64,000 nucleotides of DNA from Bidens hawaiensis (GCA_021521415.1 JAIQDT010003808.1:215157-279156); one strand, 5' to 3'. Numbered from the stretch's first letter, positions 44,947 through 56,104 are shown. The notes: generated from the letters alone by a model not told the origin. A program made the numbers and translations.

Positions 44947-46038
44947 GAACTTGTTTTTGTTAGACCAAAACATCAACAGGCTCGTGCATGATTGGATAAT
45001 TTCCTTTCTGCCTATCATTCGGAGAGATGTGCAAGGAAACATACCTTAGTTTTCAAATGAATCACCACATCAAACTTAGCATGATTATAGTATTTGTATC
45101 ACATAGGTCACTGCACTCATGAGAAGAAGCCACACAAATTGTCAGTTTACTGAGCAGAAATCTTTTAAGCCTAAAATCCATGAGTTAGGAGATTAGACAA
45201 TATACTATCATTTCCCAACATTAGTTGGATTCAATCTCCACGTCAAAAACAATTTTCACTTCTGATTAGGAACTTGGATAATGTTATCATCTCTCTTGTA
45301 TGATCACCAAAACAGTGTTGCTTATCATAAAACATTTTACAGTTTCAAAATCATTTCTTTTGACAGGTCATTTTTAAGCTTAGATTCTGAAAACAGTGTT
45401 GTCTTTTAAGCACAATTGATTAGCAGACGCTTCAGAACTGTTACACAGCATACTCGAAATTCTTTCGAGCATATTAGAATAAACAAGCAGACTTAGAATC
45501 AAAGTTTCAAAGTTTCCATGCTCGAGCAACTGAGCTCTGATGTCTGTGCTCGAATGCCATGAAGACATTTAAGATCCAATGCCTTTGCTCGAGGAGCAAT
45601 AAGCACACAGTTGAGCACATAATCATACTCGAAATACTTAGACTCCTGAAATTTATCATGTATGCATAAGTCAAGATATCAATAGCTGTAAAACACAAAT
45701 CAAGATGTTTCAGACAATTTAGTCACACTCATGATCAGATTGATTATTTCAGCACATAGAATAAACAGTTACACACATGATTAAATTTATCATTTCAGCC
45801 CACAGAATAAACAGTCACACACATGATTAAGGCATAGCAGAATAGTCAGTTAAGCACAACAATCAATCATGCAAACATTCACAGTGAGAAACATTCACTT
45901 AAGCACACATCCTAAATCAGACTTCATCAGCATTAATCATTCCTAGGCATTTTAACAGAAAATGGAATCTGGTTTTATCTAAAGGTTTGTTGAACAGATC
46001 AGCCAAATTTTCAGATGTATCTACCATTTTCATTTCTA
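44947..46038 (-). other. Element B spacer, RNase H side, with a second small TGCTCGAA cluster
   Basis: No gene was seen. A cluster of about six TGCTCGA / TACTCGAA motifs lies at 45445-45640. Without the solo LTR the whole spacer from RNase H to the third ORF is about 2.7 kb, the same as in element A. Confidence 0.7.
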
Positions 46039-46653
46039 TTAACCCTTTTCTTGACAATCTCTAATGAAATGATGCCTAATTTCAATATGCTTAGTCTTAG
46101 AATGTTGGACTTGATTCTCAACTATAAACATAGCAGCAGTGTTATCAATTAAAATAGGTGTGAGTAAGAAATTTAGACCATAATCCAGCAGTTGGTTTTG
46201 AATACACAGAACCTTTGCACAGCAGGCAGATGCAGCAATGTACTCCGCTTTAGCAGTAGAGATTGACACTGTGGTTTGTTTCTTGCATTGCCATGACACG
46301 AGTCTGTTTACAAGAAATTGACATCCTCCTGAAGTTGATTTTCTACTCATGTTGCAACCATCATAGTCATTGTCAGTATAAGCCATAAAATCAAAGGAAG
46401 GGTTCTTTGGATACCAGATTCCCAAGTCTGGTTTTCCTTTCAAGTATCTGAATATTCTTTTCACTGCTAGCATATGTGACACCTTGGGGTTAGATTGAAA
46501 TCTTGCACAGACACACACAGCAAACATAATATCTGGCCTAGATGCTGTGAGATACATCAATGATCCTCTCTTGGCCCTATATTCATGCTGGTCTACTGGC
46601 TCCCCCTTTTCATCAGGTACCATTTTCTCATGTGTGTCCATTGGTGTTGACAC
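46039..46653 (-). pseudogene. Element B RT C-terminus and RNase H
   Basis: The 204-residue frame has [95 protein letters not shown] and KHIEIRHHFIRDC. This is the end of a Copia reverse transcriptase joined to RNase H. The domain is nearly complete and ends shortly after the RHHFIRDC box. In an intact element it would be fused to the RT segment at 46655-47360. Confidence 0.88.
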
Positions 46654-46654
46654 T

Positions 46655-47360
46655 GTCTTAAAGTCTTGGCATTTGAACTTGGTGAGAATCTCTTGAACAT
46701 ATTTTGATTAATTGATGAAAATTCCATCTGTCTTCTGTTGCACTTGCAGTCCAAGGAAGAAATTCATTTCTCCCATTGAGCTCATTTTGTATTTGGACTT
46801 CATCACTTGCTCAATTTCTTTGCAAATTTGTTTATTTGTTGAGCCAAAAGTGATGTCATCCACATACACTTGCAGCAGTAGCAAATCTCTTCATTTTCTT
46901 TTGAAAACAAAGTCTTGTCAATGGCCCCTCTGCAGAAACCATGTTCTAACAGATGGTTAGACAGCTCATCATACCAGGCTCTTGGTGCCTGATGTAGTCC
47001 ATAAAGTGCCTTGCTGAGCTTGTAGACTTTGTTTGGATGAATTGGATCTTCAAATCCAGGAGGTTGAGTGACATAAACTTCTTCATCTATCTTTCCATTT
47101 AGAAATACAGATTTTACATCAAGCTGATAGACTTTAATGTTCATTGATGCTGCATATGCTAGAAAAATCCTGATATCCTCTAGTCTTGCAACAGGAGCAA
47201 ATACCTCTTCAAAGTCTACTCCTTCTTCTTGTAGGCACCCTAGAGCGACCAATCTAGCTTTGTTCTTAATCACTATCCCCCTTTCATCCTTCTTGTTTCT
47301 AAAACCCATTTGTACCAATTGCATACTTGCCTCTGGGCTTGTCCACCAAGTCCCACACAT
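46655..47360 (-). pseudogene. Element B reverse transcriptase, frameshifted at the catalytic box
   Basis: The frame 46803-47360 has [40 protein letters not shown] and [17 protein letters not shown] frameshift at about 46880-46890 puts the catalytic YVDD codons (plus 46855-46866) in another frame, so the original frame reads CKCMWMTSL there. A TAA stop near 46708 separates it from RNase H. The enzyme copies genomic RNA into cDNA; this copy is inactive. Confidence 0.88.
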
Positions 47361-47369
47361 GTAAGTCTC

Positions 47370-47636
47370 TAAACTGAGCTAATTCCTCCTGCATAGCTTC
47401 CACCCGGCTGTTGTCCTTTAAAGCTTGATTGATATTCTTTGGTTCAACTTGGGATAGAAAACAGGCATACAGGCATATATTTTGCTCCTTTAGATGCACT
47501 TCTGGTTACTCTTTCATGTAGGTCTCCAATTATGTTCTCTGTAGGGTGATTTCTTTCAACAGAGGTATTTTGAACAACTGGTGGTACAAACACTTCTGCT
47601 TCTAGATTTGTCATATTCATCTCAGCAGATTCATCT
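47370..47636 (-). pseudogene. Element B integrase-RT linker
   Basis: Fragments CFLSQVEPKNINQALKDNSR and [20 protein letters not shown] are the standard start of the Copia RT region (SxIEPKxxxEAL..W, then EMxxEL). The linker frame before it is Ser/Glu-rich and shifted. It is part of the same pol gene. Confidence 0.75.
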
Positions 47637-49160
47637 TCAGATCTGTCTAGATTTTCTAGTAGAGGTTTGAACATGACTGAGTTCTGATGTGGATGCCTCA
47701 TTTCCTCTTAGCTGCAATGAGTCAAACAGGGTCTGAAACCTGTCTTCGAACTGATACATTTCTTCAGTCTGAGAAGGTTGTTGACTTTGGATGGGCTCAC
47801 TTTCAATAAAACTTGGACCTTCATTTGAGATTTCAACTGCAGCCTCTTGTCCAACTCTCTCTACTTCATCTTCTCCTTGGATGTTTCTTCCAAAGTTAAA
47901 TCCATTTGCTTCAGGAGAAACTGAGGTCCATAGTTTGTCCAGATCAACTTGTTTTGCTTTTTCTTTTTCTTCAAAGCTGGTTCTGTACATACTACCATCC
48001 ATGTCTTCACTATACGTTTTAAATGATTTGATCATTTTCTCAAGATCAAATAGCCATTTTGGACCATCAATATTGTTGAACTGGTTTTCATTGAAGATTA
48101 TGTCAGATGATTCAATGACTACCATATGCTCTTTCACGTACACTCTATAAGCTTTTGAATGAGATGAATAGCCCATAAAGAAACATTCCAGTGATTTGGA
48201 CTGGAATTTGTTCAAGTAGTCCTTTGTGTTCAAGAGTGAGCATTTACATCCAAAAGGCTTCAAGCACTTCACATAAGGCTTTCTCTGGTAGAGAATTTCA
48301 TATGGAGTCTTGTTTTGAGACTTGTTAAGTAGAACCCTGTTTTGCACATAACATGCAGTATTTATTGCTTCTGCCCAGAAGGTAACAGGAAGGTTGGCAT
48401 CAGCAATCATGGTTCTTGTAGCTTCAATTAACGTTCTATTTCTCCTTTCTGCAACACCATTTTGTTCAGGGGTTCTAGGAGCACTATACTGCTGGAAAAT
48501 ACCCTTAGAAGTGCAGAATTCACTCATAGTGTCATTCTTGAATTTTGTCCCATTGTCACTTCTAATTACCTTCACTTTCCTGTCAAGTTGATTTTCCATC
48601 TTGAGTACACAGGATTTGATCAGGTTTGGGGTTTCATCCTTGTTGCCCATGAAAAATACCTAAGTGAATCTTGAAAAATCATCAGTTATCACTAGGCAGT
48701 ATCTCTTCTTTCCAATACTTGGAACACTCACTGGACCAAACAAGTCCATGTGAAGTAATTCCAAGACCTCATCTATTGTGTTTATCAGTTTGCTCTTGTG
48801 TGAGGATTTGTGTTGTTTTCCTTTTAGGCAAGATGTGCATTTTTCTTCTAGCTTGAACTCTCTTGTGGGAAGGCCAACAACATGTTCACCTTTCACTAGT
48901 TTGTTCATGTTCTTCAAATTTACATGACACATCTTCCTATGCCATAGCACGGTTTCATTCTCAGTTGCCTTTGATACAAAGCATGAACCACCTCTTGAAG
49001 TTGCAGTATTAATTCTCAGTTCATAGAGGTTGCCATTTCTTGGAGCCATCATCATAATTATTTCGGTTGGAATCACAAACTCTGGCTTCAAAATCAGGCA
49101 ATGTTCATCATTGAAGGCAACCTTGTATTCCTTGTCACATACTTGAGAAATGCTCAGCAA
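47637..49160 (-). pseudogene. Element B GAG pre-integrase and integrase
   Basis: 49160-48660: VLWHRKMCHVNLKNMNKLVK and EEKCTSCLKGKQHKSSH form the HHCC zinc-binding region, then LLHMDLFGPVSVPSIGKKRY with the first catalytic Asp and TDDFSRFT. 48650-47637: VKVIRSDNGTKFKND with the second Asp, PRTPEQNGVAERRNRTLIEA with the catalytic Glu, then AINTACYVQNRVLLNKSQNK and ECFFMGYSSHSKAYRVY. A stop or shift at about 48655 splits it. All D,D,E residues are present. Integrase inserts element cDNA into the genome. Confidence 0.9.
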
Positions 49161-49393
49161 ATTGTACTGTAGTCCTTCAACATGTAGAACATTCTCAAAG
49201 GATACTTTGCCATTTGTAAGTGTTCCCTTTCCAACAATTTTTCCTCCATTTCATCACTCCCAAATGCAACTGGTCCCTCATATTTCTTCACATAATTAAT
49301 CAATGCATTCTTGTCCCATGTCATGTGCCTTGAACATCCACTGTCCATATACCATAGATCATTGCTACTCATGGACTGTTCCTGCACACACAC
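49154..49393 (-). pseudogene. Element B aspartic protease
   Basis: SSNDLWYMDSGCSRHMTWDK is an intact D-S-G retropepsin active site of SIRE-type Copia elements, followed by GPVAFGSDEM. The following substrate-flap region is shifted (near 49240). It processes the gag-pol polyprotein. It is preceded by the nucleocapsid linker and followed by the pre-integrase region. Confidence 0.85.
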
Positions 49394-49399
49394 AAAAGG

Positions 49400-51248
49400 A
49401 ATCAGTTTGATTATGAGTTACAAACTCCATCAGTTTGTAATTCAGAGATAGTGGAGGATGCATCAGAAGTTGAGATTGGAGCAGGTGGTGGATCTTCATA
49501 CATGACTTCACAATCCTCATCAGTTTCAGACTCTGATCCAGAGTACACAGCAGACACTTTAATGCTGCTATCAACTTCCTCAATCACCTTTTCCTTCCTT
49601 TATTCTACTTTCTTCTTTGTCTTCTACTTGAATCCTCTTGGTTTAAATACTTGTTTTAACAGAAACTTCTCATCACCATTCAGAACACCTGGTCTCCTCT
49701 TGGCTTTCTCTTCATTTGGTGACCTTCTGTTCTTGTCTGTTGTTGTCAGGATTTGGTCAGTTTCTTTGATCTTTATAATTGTTTTGAGCCTTTGTTCCAA
49801 CATAGGCTGATGGTTCTTATCTTCAGATGGGTTTTTATTTGCATTCAAGTATCTCTCATACATTTCTTTGTAGCTTTTCATGTCATAGCCACTAACCACA
49901 TCTGGAATTTCAAACATATCCTCAAGAATCCATCAAGAGTCAGTGTGATGCCCATATGCATCACATTTCTTGCAGAATACTTTAGCAAAGCTTCCCAAAT
50001 CTTTAAGAAGTTTCTTGTCCTTGATCTTGTCACTTGGTTTAGGGAAGTCAAATCCTAAAGATGTCTTTGGATTCAAAGTGTTGGAGAAATCCAACTTGAT
50101 TGGCTTGCTGAGATCAATTGCTTGTGGATATTTTTCTTTGACAAAAACAATTTTCTTCAGCTTGGATGGCATTCTTGTAGAACTTCCCTCTTGTTCTTTT
50201 GAATATATCTTCTTCTTGAAGCATAATCCACATCACCAACATCAAATAATTTATGATTAGAAAAGACTAGGTAGATTGGTGGATGACTTTGATCATAAGA
50301 GGATTTAATTGGTTGTTTTGTTTTCTTCTTGATGACTGGTTGTGGTTCTGTTCTCTTCTTGATGACTGGCTGTGGTTTAGCACATATATCAAATGGAACA
50401 TGCTCTCTTCTCATTCTCTCGTGGTGCTTTCTTACTTGTGATGTCATAGGTGGCAGAAGAGGAATTTTGTCACTTTTCTTCTTATTTGTTCGTTTCTTCT
50501 TCTTCTCCTTTGATGACTTAGAGCTTCCACAGCTACAATTGCTTTCTTCACTGGAGTATTCACTCCACTTTTTTTTCTCTCCTTGAAGCTGTTCATCAAT
50601 CACAGTTTCTTGCTTATCAGTCTGTTTCATCACAAATTCTCCATCCTGATCTACAATCACATCAACATACTGCTTGATAAATTCAGGCTTATCATCAAAC
50701 ACATTTTTGAACTGTTTGAGATAGTCACTTCTGCTTTCTTTATCAACTTTTAATGGGTAACTGTCACAGAAAGGTGGTGGTATCTTCTTGTACTTCTCTT
50801 CCTCTGTCATTTTTTCAATATGACCAACAATGTTTCCTATAGAAACAAGGTTTTTCAAAAACTCCATTTCAATCAACAACTCTGTATTCTTGAGCTTTTC
50901 TTCAGCAAACATTTTCTTTAGTCCTTCTATCTCAATTCTCATTCTGGATTGAGCTTGATATGATACCATACAATCATCATCCAATCCCTTGATTTGACTT
51001 TCATATGTAGCCTAACTAGCCTCATACACATTCAGAAAGACATCCTTCCTTCCACATTCAGTTTTCCATTTTCCAACCTCCTGATTTAATTCATCAATTG
51101 TAGCAAGAAGATCAGAAATAGAAGTATCAGATTGTACCTGAGTGTTGGAAGATTCAGCCTTGTCATGAATTTTGGCCATGAATGCAACATTTGCTTTCTC
51201 CATATCTGCAGCATGATTACTCCAGTCAAACTCTCCATCCTGAGCCAC
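49400..51248 (-). pseudogene. Element B nucleocapsid-protease linker with a second zinc knuckle
   Basis: Several frames form a long charged linker: a coiled-coil-like EGLKKMFAEEKLKNTELLIE, a Lys-rich KKKKRTNKKKSDK block, and VFCKKCDAYGHHTDS near 49933, where the position expected for the fourth CCHC cysteine is a TGA stop. Then EIPDVVSGYDMKSYKEMYER. A linker of about 600 codons between two knuckles parallels element A. Function is unknown; RNA binding is plausible. Confidence 0.7.
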
Positions 51249-51281
51249 CCTTGTAACAACTACATTCCCCTGATCCCTTTG

Positions 51282-52679
51282 CTAGTTCACAACACTTTGA
51301 GATGGTCTGTTTTGATTTATGTGAACCTGCATCTGATTATTTCTCTGAGGTTGAAAGGTTTGTTGCTGGTTTCTATTTTGGTGTTGATATGGGTTCTGGT
51401 TGGGGATTTGAGTTCTTTGCTGGGAGTTTGGGTTTTTAGTTTGGTAGAAATGAGTCTGGTTCAACTGGTTTCCAGCTTGTTTAGGCAAATTACACTCTCT
51501 TGCAAAGTGACCTGGTTGTTGACAGTTGTAGCAAATGGCCTTAGATTTATCAAATCCAATTCTCTCATTAGGTCCATTGAAACTTGTCCTACCAGTCCTG
51601 TTGTATAATCTTTTGCTTCTTACTGCTAGCATGGCCGCCTGCCACTTGATATCCATATCTTTCAAGTTATCAGCATCAATTTGTTCAAGATCTTCCTCCA
51701 CAATGCTTGTATTGATGAAATTTTTGGCTACAAAGGCATGATATGAATTAGTGAACATTGAAAACAGGGCTTGATAATCTGTTCCATTGGAATTGTTGTT
51801 GTGTAGGAAAGCAGATTTTCCACCAGCAACAGATGGAGCTTCATCCTCGATCAATTGGACGTTAAATCTTGACTATCCATTGCAGGTTGAGCCTGTTTCT
51901 GATGGTTCTTCAATGATTGGTTGATGAGATTTGATTGTGAGGTTTCCCATCAGTGCTACTAGAGCATTGTTCATTTGAAAACTTGGTTTATCCTCCTTAA
52001 TCATGTGATTCTCAATCATTTCATGCTCAGCAGCCTTAAGAAAGGCAATCACATCATCTAGTTTGAAGCTAGGAAAACATGCCTTTTCCTTGATAAACTT
52101 GCTTGCAGTGTACCATTCGCCAGATAGAGATGACAGAAGCTTCTTGTTAAGCTCAAAATCGGAAATTTGTAAATCAGTGGTCCTGATTTCATTCACAATG
52201 GTCATGAACCTTTGTAACATTGACTTCAACCTTTCTCCTTCTTTAAACTTAAATCTGTCCAACTGCTGCTTCAGTCGGTCTTTCTTAATATCTCTCAATT
52301 CAGTGTTTCCTTCAAACATTTCAATCACTGCATCATACATATCCTTTGCGGTTTTATGATGATTTACAGTTTTTAAAATTTCACATGAAAGCCCCAACTT
52401 CAGCATTGACAGTGCTTTATCATCCCTCTTTTTCATTCTCAAATCGACCGCAGCGTTGTTGTTTGGAGCTGCTGAAGGAACATAGTTCCCTTCAGTGATA
52501 GCCATCCAAAGTTCCGGGTCGTTATAGTTCACTGCACCTTCAAATAGCACCTTCCATTTTATGAAGTTCTCTTGTCCAAGCAGCCTTGGAATCTTGTTGG
52601 TTGATACTTCCTGGTCTTCCATTTCACCAGATCTGAGTTTTTTAGTAGCACAGCACAGTGAATCTTCAAGCTTCTTCAC
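51282..52679 (-). pseudogene. Element B gag (UBN2-type) and first zinc knuckle
   Basis: The first frame (51873-52679) starts near MEDQEVSTNKIPRLLG and has ENFIKWKVLFEGAVNYNDPE, LRDIKKDRLKQQLDRFKFKE and LLSSLSGEWYTASKFIKEKA, the UBN2 gag fold. It ends at a stop; the second frame (51282-51854) continues with YQALFSMFTNSYHAFVAKNF, EQIDADNLKDMDIKWQAAML and the intact CCHC knuckle CYNCQQPGHFARECNLP, then a Gln/Asn-rich tail. Gag forms the particle and packages RNA. The leader between primer site and ATG is only about 95 nt. Confidence 0.9.
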
Positions 52680-52717
52680 AAATCCTCAGTCCCGTGGTCT
52701 TCAGTGAGCTTACTCAA

Positions 52718-52729
52718 GCTCTGATACCA
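52718..52729 (-). promoter_or_regulatory. Primer-binding site of element B (iMet tRNA)
   Basis: The minus strand reads TGGTATCAGAGC exactly, 2 nt (AG) after the 5' LTR. It is the standard initiator-methionine tRNA primer site of plant Copia elements. Confidence 0.92.
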
Positions 52730-52731
52730 CT

Positions 52732-53695
52732 TGTCAGGACCGTCAGTCGGGTGAAACCTTAGCAAAGGTTTGACAAGAACACACCGAATCGAATACCCAA
52801 AGACCAATTGAATATCCTGGCGGAATCAGGATATCCAATGATTGAGAATAAAGGATTGTGAACAAATATCAAACACAAAACAGTAAATGATAATTAGTAA
52901 ATGCTATTTCAGAGACAAAGATTCACTATAATTAATGATTCATCAATGGAACAGTGAATGGAATGTCTAGGGTTTTGTGTGACGGCGGCGGCTATTGTAC
53001 GATGAACAAAATGGAATGTTTTTCGTAATCAGTGCATGCCAGCGTATTCCGTCTCGAAATCCATACCCTAAAGGTAACCTAGGACGTCTATTTATAGACC
53101 CTGACATTCTTTCTAGAAGTCCTAGTCATTACATTCTTTCTAGAAGTCCTAGTCCTTAGCAAAGTGTTACAGTCTTCGAGCAAACTTCCTATACTAGATG
53201 TGCTCGGTGAATGTCCTCGAGCAGACTTTACTTGAAATATATTCTCTTTCGAAGAATACATATTCCCTTTGAGTAAGCTTCATTCCTCTTGACTTGTTTA
53301 AGCTTTGCTCGAATAAGTCCATCAAGCAAGCTCATTCTTCTTGATGTCTTCAGCTTTTCTTATTCAGCAATCTTTAGCATGCTAAGATGTAAATCTTGGT
53401 CGGTTACTGAACTGTGCTCAATGTCTTTGCTTTGATTCACGTGACATCCTCTTATTGCATCCATGCTCGTCCCCATGTGCTCGATCATCTTGTGCTCGTA
53501 ACACTTGGCTATAACTTGTATGATCAAGCTGTTTGCTCGATTGGCAATCCATGCTCGATAGAAGAATACTCTTGCTCGTTGAAGTGCAGCTTGCTCGAAG
53601 CCTTTAACACTTAGAAGAATCAACCATTTAAGGTTTAGAACCTTGCTCGAAGTAGTAAAAACCATGCTCGATAGTCTGGGCTTGCTCGAATTCCA
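52732..53695 (-). repeat. 5' LTR of element B
   Basis: Direct repeat of 34896-35873. TATA box (TATAAATAG-like) at plus 53088-53097. The U3 (53165-53690) has about fourteen TGCTCG motifs, all but two in the same orientation. Confidence 0.92.
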
Positions 53696-53984
53696 TACTT
53701 AGCCGTTTCTGAGGAGGTTGAGAAGATTCCAATCTTCCTTGTAGAAAATCCAACCCAACAGGTTGAAGTGATTGAAGAACTAGTCTATTTGACTTTTAGG
53801 TTATTGTAATAAATAAGAATATTTAATTTAGTTTGTTACTTGTAATTTCTTTTGAATACTGTGTACTTGATTTGAATTTAGTAAAATAATTAGATATGAT
53901 CACTAATATTGTTATGTTAGTGCCTTGTGAACTGTGACCAATCAGTTTGCGCCCCGGCATTTCCACCTTAGGTTGGGTGTGACA

Positions 53985-54090
53985 AACCAACTCCATCTCA
54001 TCCCACAAGCTTCGTAGCTTGGTAAATAAGCATCAACAGTCAACCCGCGTTGTTGAGTGGTGGCTAAAGATAGAGCCTTTACCCACCCAT
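53985..54090 (-). pseudogene. Copia C2 gag, N-terminal part
   Basis: The minus strand reads LATTQQRGLTV, then a frameshift, then YFTKLRSLWDEMELV, a Copia gag segment that leads into the GFGKRFEDLKG piece at 33400 on the other side of LTR D and element B. It shows that everything from 33412 to 53984 was inserted into one gag gene. Confidence 0.7.
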
Positions 54091-54891
54091 TACAACAACA
54101 CTAAAAAAGAACAAGAACCCCAGACTTTCAAGTAGAAGATGTAAATCCTACGGTTGCCTCTTTGTGTACGAAAGAGATAAGGAAACAAGAAAAATGGCAG
54201 CCTTCAGATAAGTTGTCCAGTCACGCGATAGAGAGGCGTAGGCCAAAAGAAGATTTACGGTTGTAGGGTTTTTCATTTGCAAAACAATACGTTTGCACAA
54301 AAAATATTTACATCCATCCCCATTAAATTAAATCTACATAACTATCACACATTGTCACACTTAGTCCCTCTTATTTACCTTTTTTTCTTCGTTTATTCCA
54401 AAACAAGTTCCCAAAACATGTTTAGTTACCTATGTTACTTGGACGTGTAAAGATCACATGAAACGTACTACATTAACATGGGATATATGTTAACAAACTT
54501 GTTCGACAAAGAGGATGCCAGAAATTTTGGGGCATTATAATACCGGGATCTAGCTTATTCGATATACAAAAAACCAAATTAAAATATTCAAAACCTTTAT
54601 TTAAGTCTCATTCAAGCATGAGAACACAAAATCCAATCTAAACAATTTAAAAGTGTCGTGGAAGCATTCAAGTAAGTGGTTTAAAAAGAATGAACCATGT
54701 GTTCAAACATGCCCAACCCATCAAATGTAAATAATGTGCAATAAAAAGTTCATGCGACAAGTGTGACTCCAGACATACGCAACGCAACCTGCTCCTTAGC
54801 ACACCTAGCAACCTAGGCATGTATAAATACTCAAGGGTCAACACGAGGTTGGTGAGTTCATAAGTTGTAGTAAAAAGCATATATATATATA
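54091..54891. other. Noncoding DNA to the right of Copia C2
   Basis: Nothing convincing was seen. It may contain the start of gag and the 5' LTR of C2, but no primer-binding site or LTR pair could be recognised. Confidence 0.45.
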
Positions 54892-55207
54892 GGCTAAGGT
54901 TAAAATGAAAACTCATTTGAGTTGTGAAAACCCTATGTAACATCGTTTTTTTTTATTTTTTTTGTTACATGTAATATATGTTGTAACATTTAATATACAA
55001 AACATCGAAATATAAAAAAAAATGTATTGCGATTTTTTACTAATTTTTATATATGTTTTCAGGAGAGAGAAAAATTTATATTTATATTTACAATTTTTAT
55101 TCACTTTAATTGTGGACCACAAGATTTAAACATTAATTAAAAACATGTGGTTGAGAATGGGTTTCTAGAGTTTTCACAACTCAAGTGGGTTTTCATTTTA
55201 TACTTAG

Positions 55208-55209
<2 letters not shown>
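54892..55209. mobile_element. 318-bp MITE with about 44-bp inverted repeats, flanked by TA arrays
   Basis: The left end GGCTAAGGTTAAAATGAAAA and its continuation CTCATTTGAGTTGTGAAAAC are complementary to the right end GTTTTCACAACTCAAGTGGG, ATTTTATACTTAGCC. Both ends abut (AT)n. No coding capacity. The superfamily is undetermined; TA target duplications cannot be verified in a TA array. Confidence 0.78.
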
Positions 55210-55250
<41 letters not shown>

Positions 55251-55344
55251 GGACCACAAGATTTAAAAATTAATTATAAACATGTGGTTGAGAATGGGTT
55301 TATAGAGTTTTCACAACTCAAGTGAGTTTTTATTTTATATTTAG

Positions 55345-55395
<51 letters not shown>

Positions 55396-55490
55396 GGACC
55401 ATAAGATTTAAACATTAATTAAAAACATGTGGTTGAGAATGGGTTTCTTGAGTTTTTACAACTCAAGTGGGTTTTCATTTTATACTTAAC
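55210..55490. repeat. Two extra copies of the MITE right half, separated by (TA)n arrays
   Basis: The segment from TGTGGACCACAAGATTTAAA to the terminal repeat is seen at 55111, 55249 and 55393 (periods 138 and 144 bp). Copies are joined through (TA)n runs at about 55210-55246 and 55348-55391. Only the right terminal repeat is present in the extra copies. Confidence 0.85.
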
Positions 55491-55516
55491 ATAAATAGCG
55501 TATGTAGATTTAGCAC

Positions 55517-55517
<1 letters not shown>

Positions 55518-55588
<71 letters not shown>
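55518..55588. repeat. (AT)n microsatellite between short direct repeats
   Basis: About 70 bp of AT. The flanking sequence TATGTAGATTTAGCAC occurs on both sides (55500 and about 55618), suggesting expansion with local duplication. Confidence 0.92.
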
Positions 55589-55590
<2 letters not shown>

Positions 55591-55980
55591 CACAGATGGT
55601 ATACGTAACATAAATAGTGTATGTAGATTTAGCACTTTTCAAATACACCAGGGTAGCTATCCCATTTACACGCTACTAGACATTTGAACCGAAGTTGACT
55701 GTCTGTATGCCTTTTTACTAGGTCTATCACAAAACACTGCCAATGTATGTTGGGACAATTTCACCCGTCTGACCTCAAGTCGAGTTATAGCAGGTGGGGT
55801 TTATCACCCCAGTAGTACTACTTAAATTTTCCTGCTATCCCATCCTAACGGTTCAAGGTATGAAATGACTTTAAGTGATATAAGGGCATCTAGTATACAC
55901 TTGTGATATCTAAGAAACTACATAAATCCAAAATAAGTCCTTGCGTGTTCCTCCAGAAAACCAGTATGTAAGTATGCCCG

Positions 55981-56104
55981 TGTTTTCAATCCAGAAAACA
56001 ATTATAGGCAAATGTTTTGTGTTTTCAATCCAGAAAACAAGGAAAATGTTTTGTTGTTTTGAACAAGTATAGGCAAATATATTGTGTTTTCAATCCAGAA
56101 AACA
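55981..56104. repeat. Three copies of a 20-nt perfect hairpin
   Basis: TGTTTTCAATCCAGAAAACA at 55981-56000, 56020-56039 and 56085-56104. Stem TGTTTTC/GAAAACA, loop AATCCA. Partial TGTTTTGTTG copies lie between. The array ends 9 bp before the Gypsy LTR. Confidence 0.9.

Larger units (their letters stand above)
34896..53695 (-). mobile_element. Giant Copia retrotransposon B (SIRE/Maximus-like) with promoter-bearing third ORF
   Basis: LTRs 34896-35873 (978 bp) and 52732-53695 (964 bp) begin TGTCAGGACC and end GAATTCCA on the plus strand. Coding is on the minus strand: gag, two-knuckle nucleocapsid, protease, integrase, RT, RNase H, spacer, third ORF. The only large insertion is the solo LTR at 41894-44941, so the element itself is about 15.7 kb. 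The flanks (GGTTG, TACTT) do not form a target duplication. All long frames have lesions. Confidence 0.88.
33412..53984 (+). mobile_element. LTR D (solo-type), split by giant element B
   Basis: The two parts, 33412-34895 and 53696-53984, lie between two halves of one Copia gag. The right end reads GGGTGTGACA and is followed by AACCA (53985-53989); AACCA also occurs at 33407-33411, a possible target duplication, although the left end then begins TCTCATG rather than TG. An alternative left border is TGTCAG at 33424. The right part resembles the end of the D' LTRs (AATTTAGTTTGTTACTTGTA). No coding capacity. Total about 1.77 kb. Confidence 0.6.

Noticed and set aside
53820..53984. Independent small gene containing WDEMELVCHTQPK
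   Set aside because: The first residues are Copia gag; the rest reads into the end of LTR D. It is a chimera of an insertion junction.
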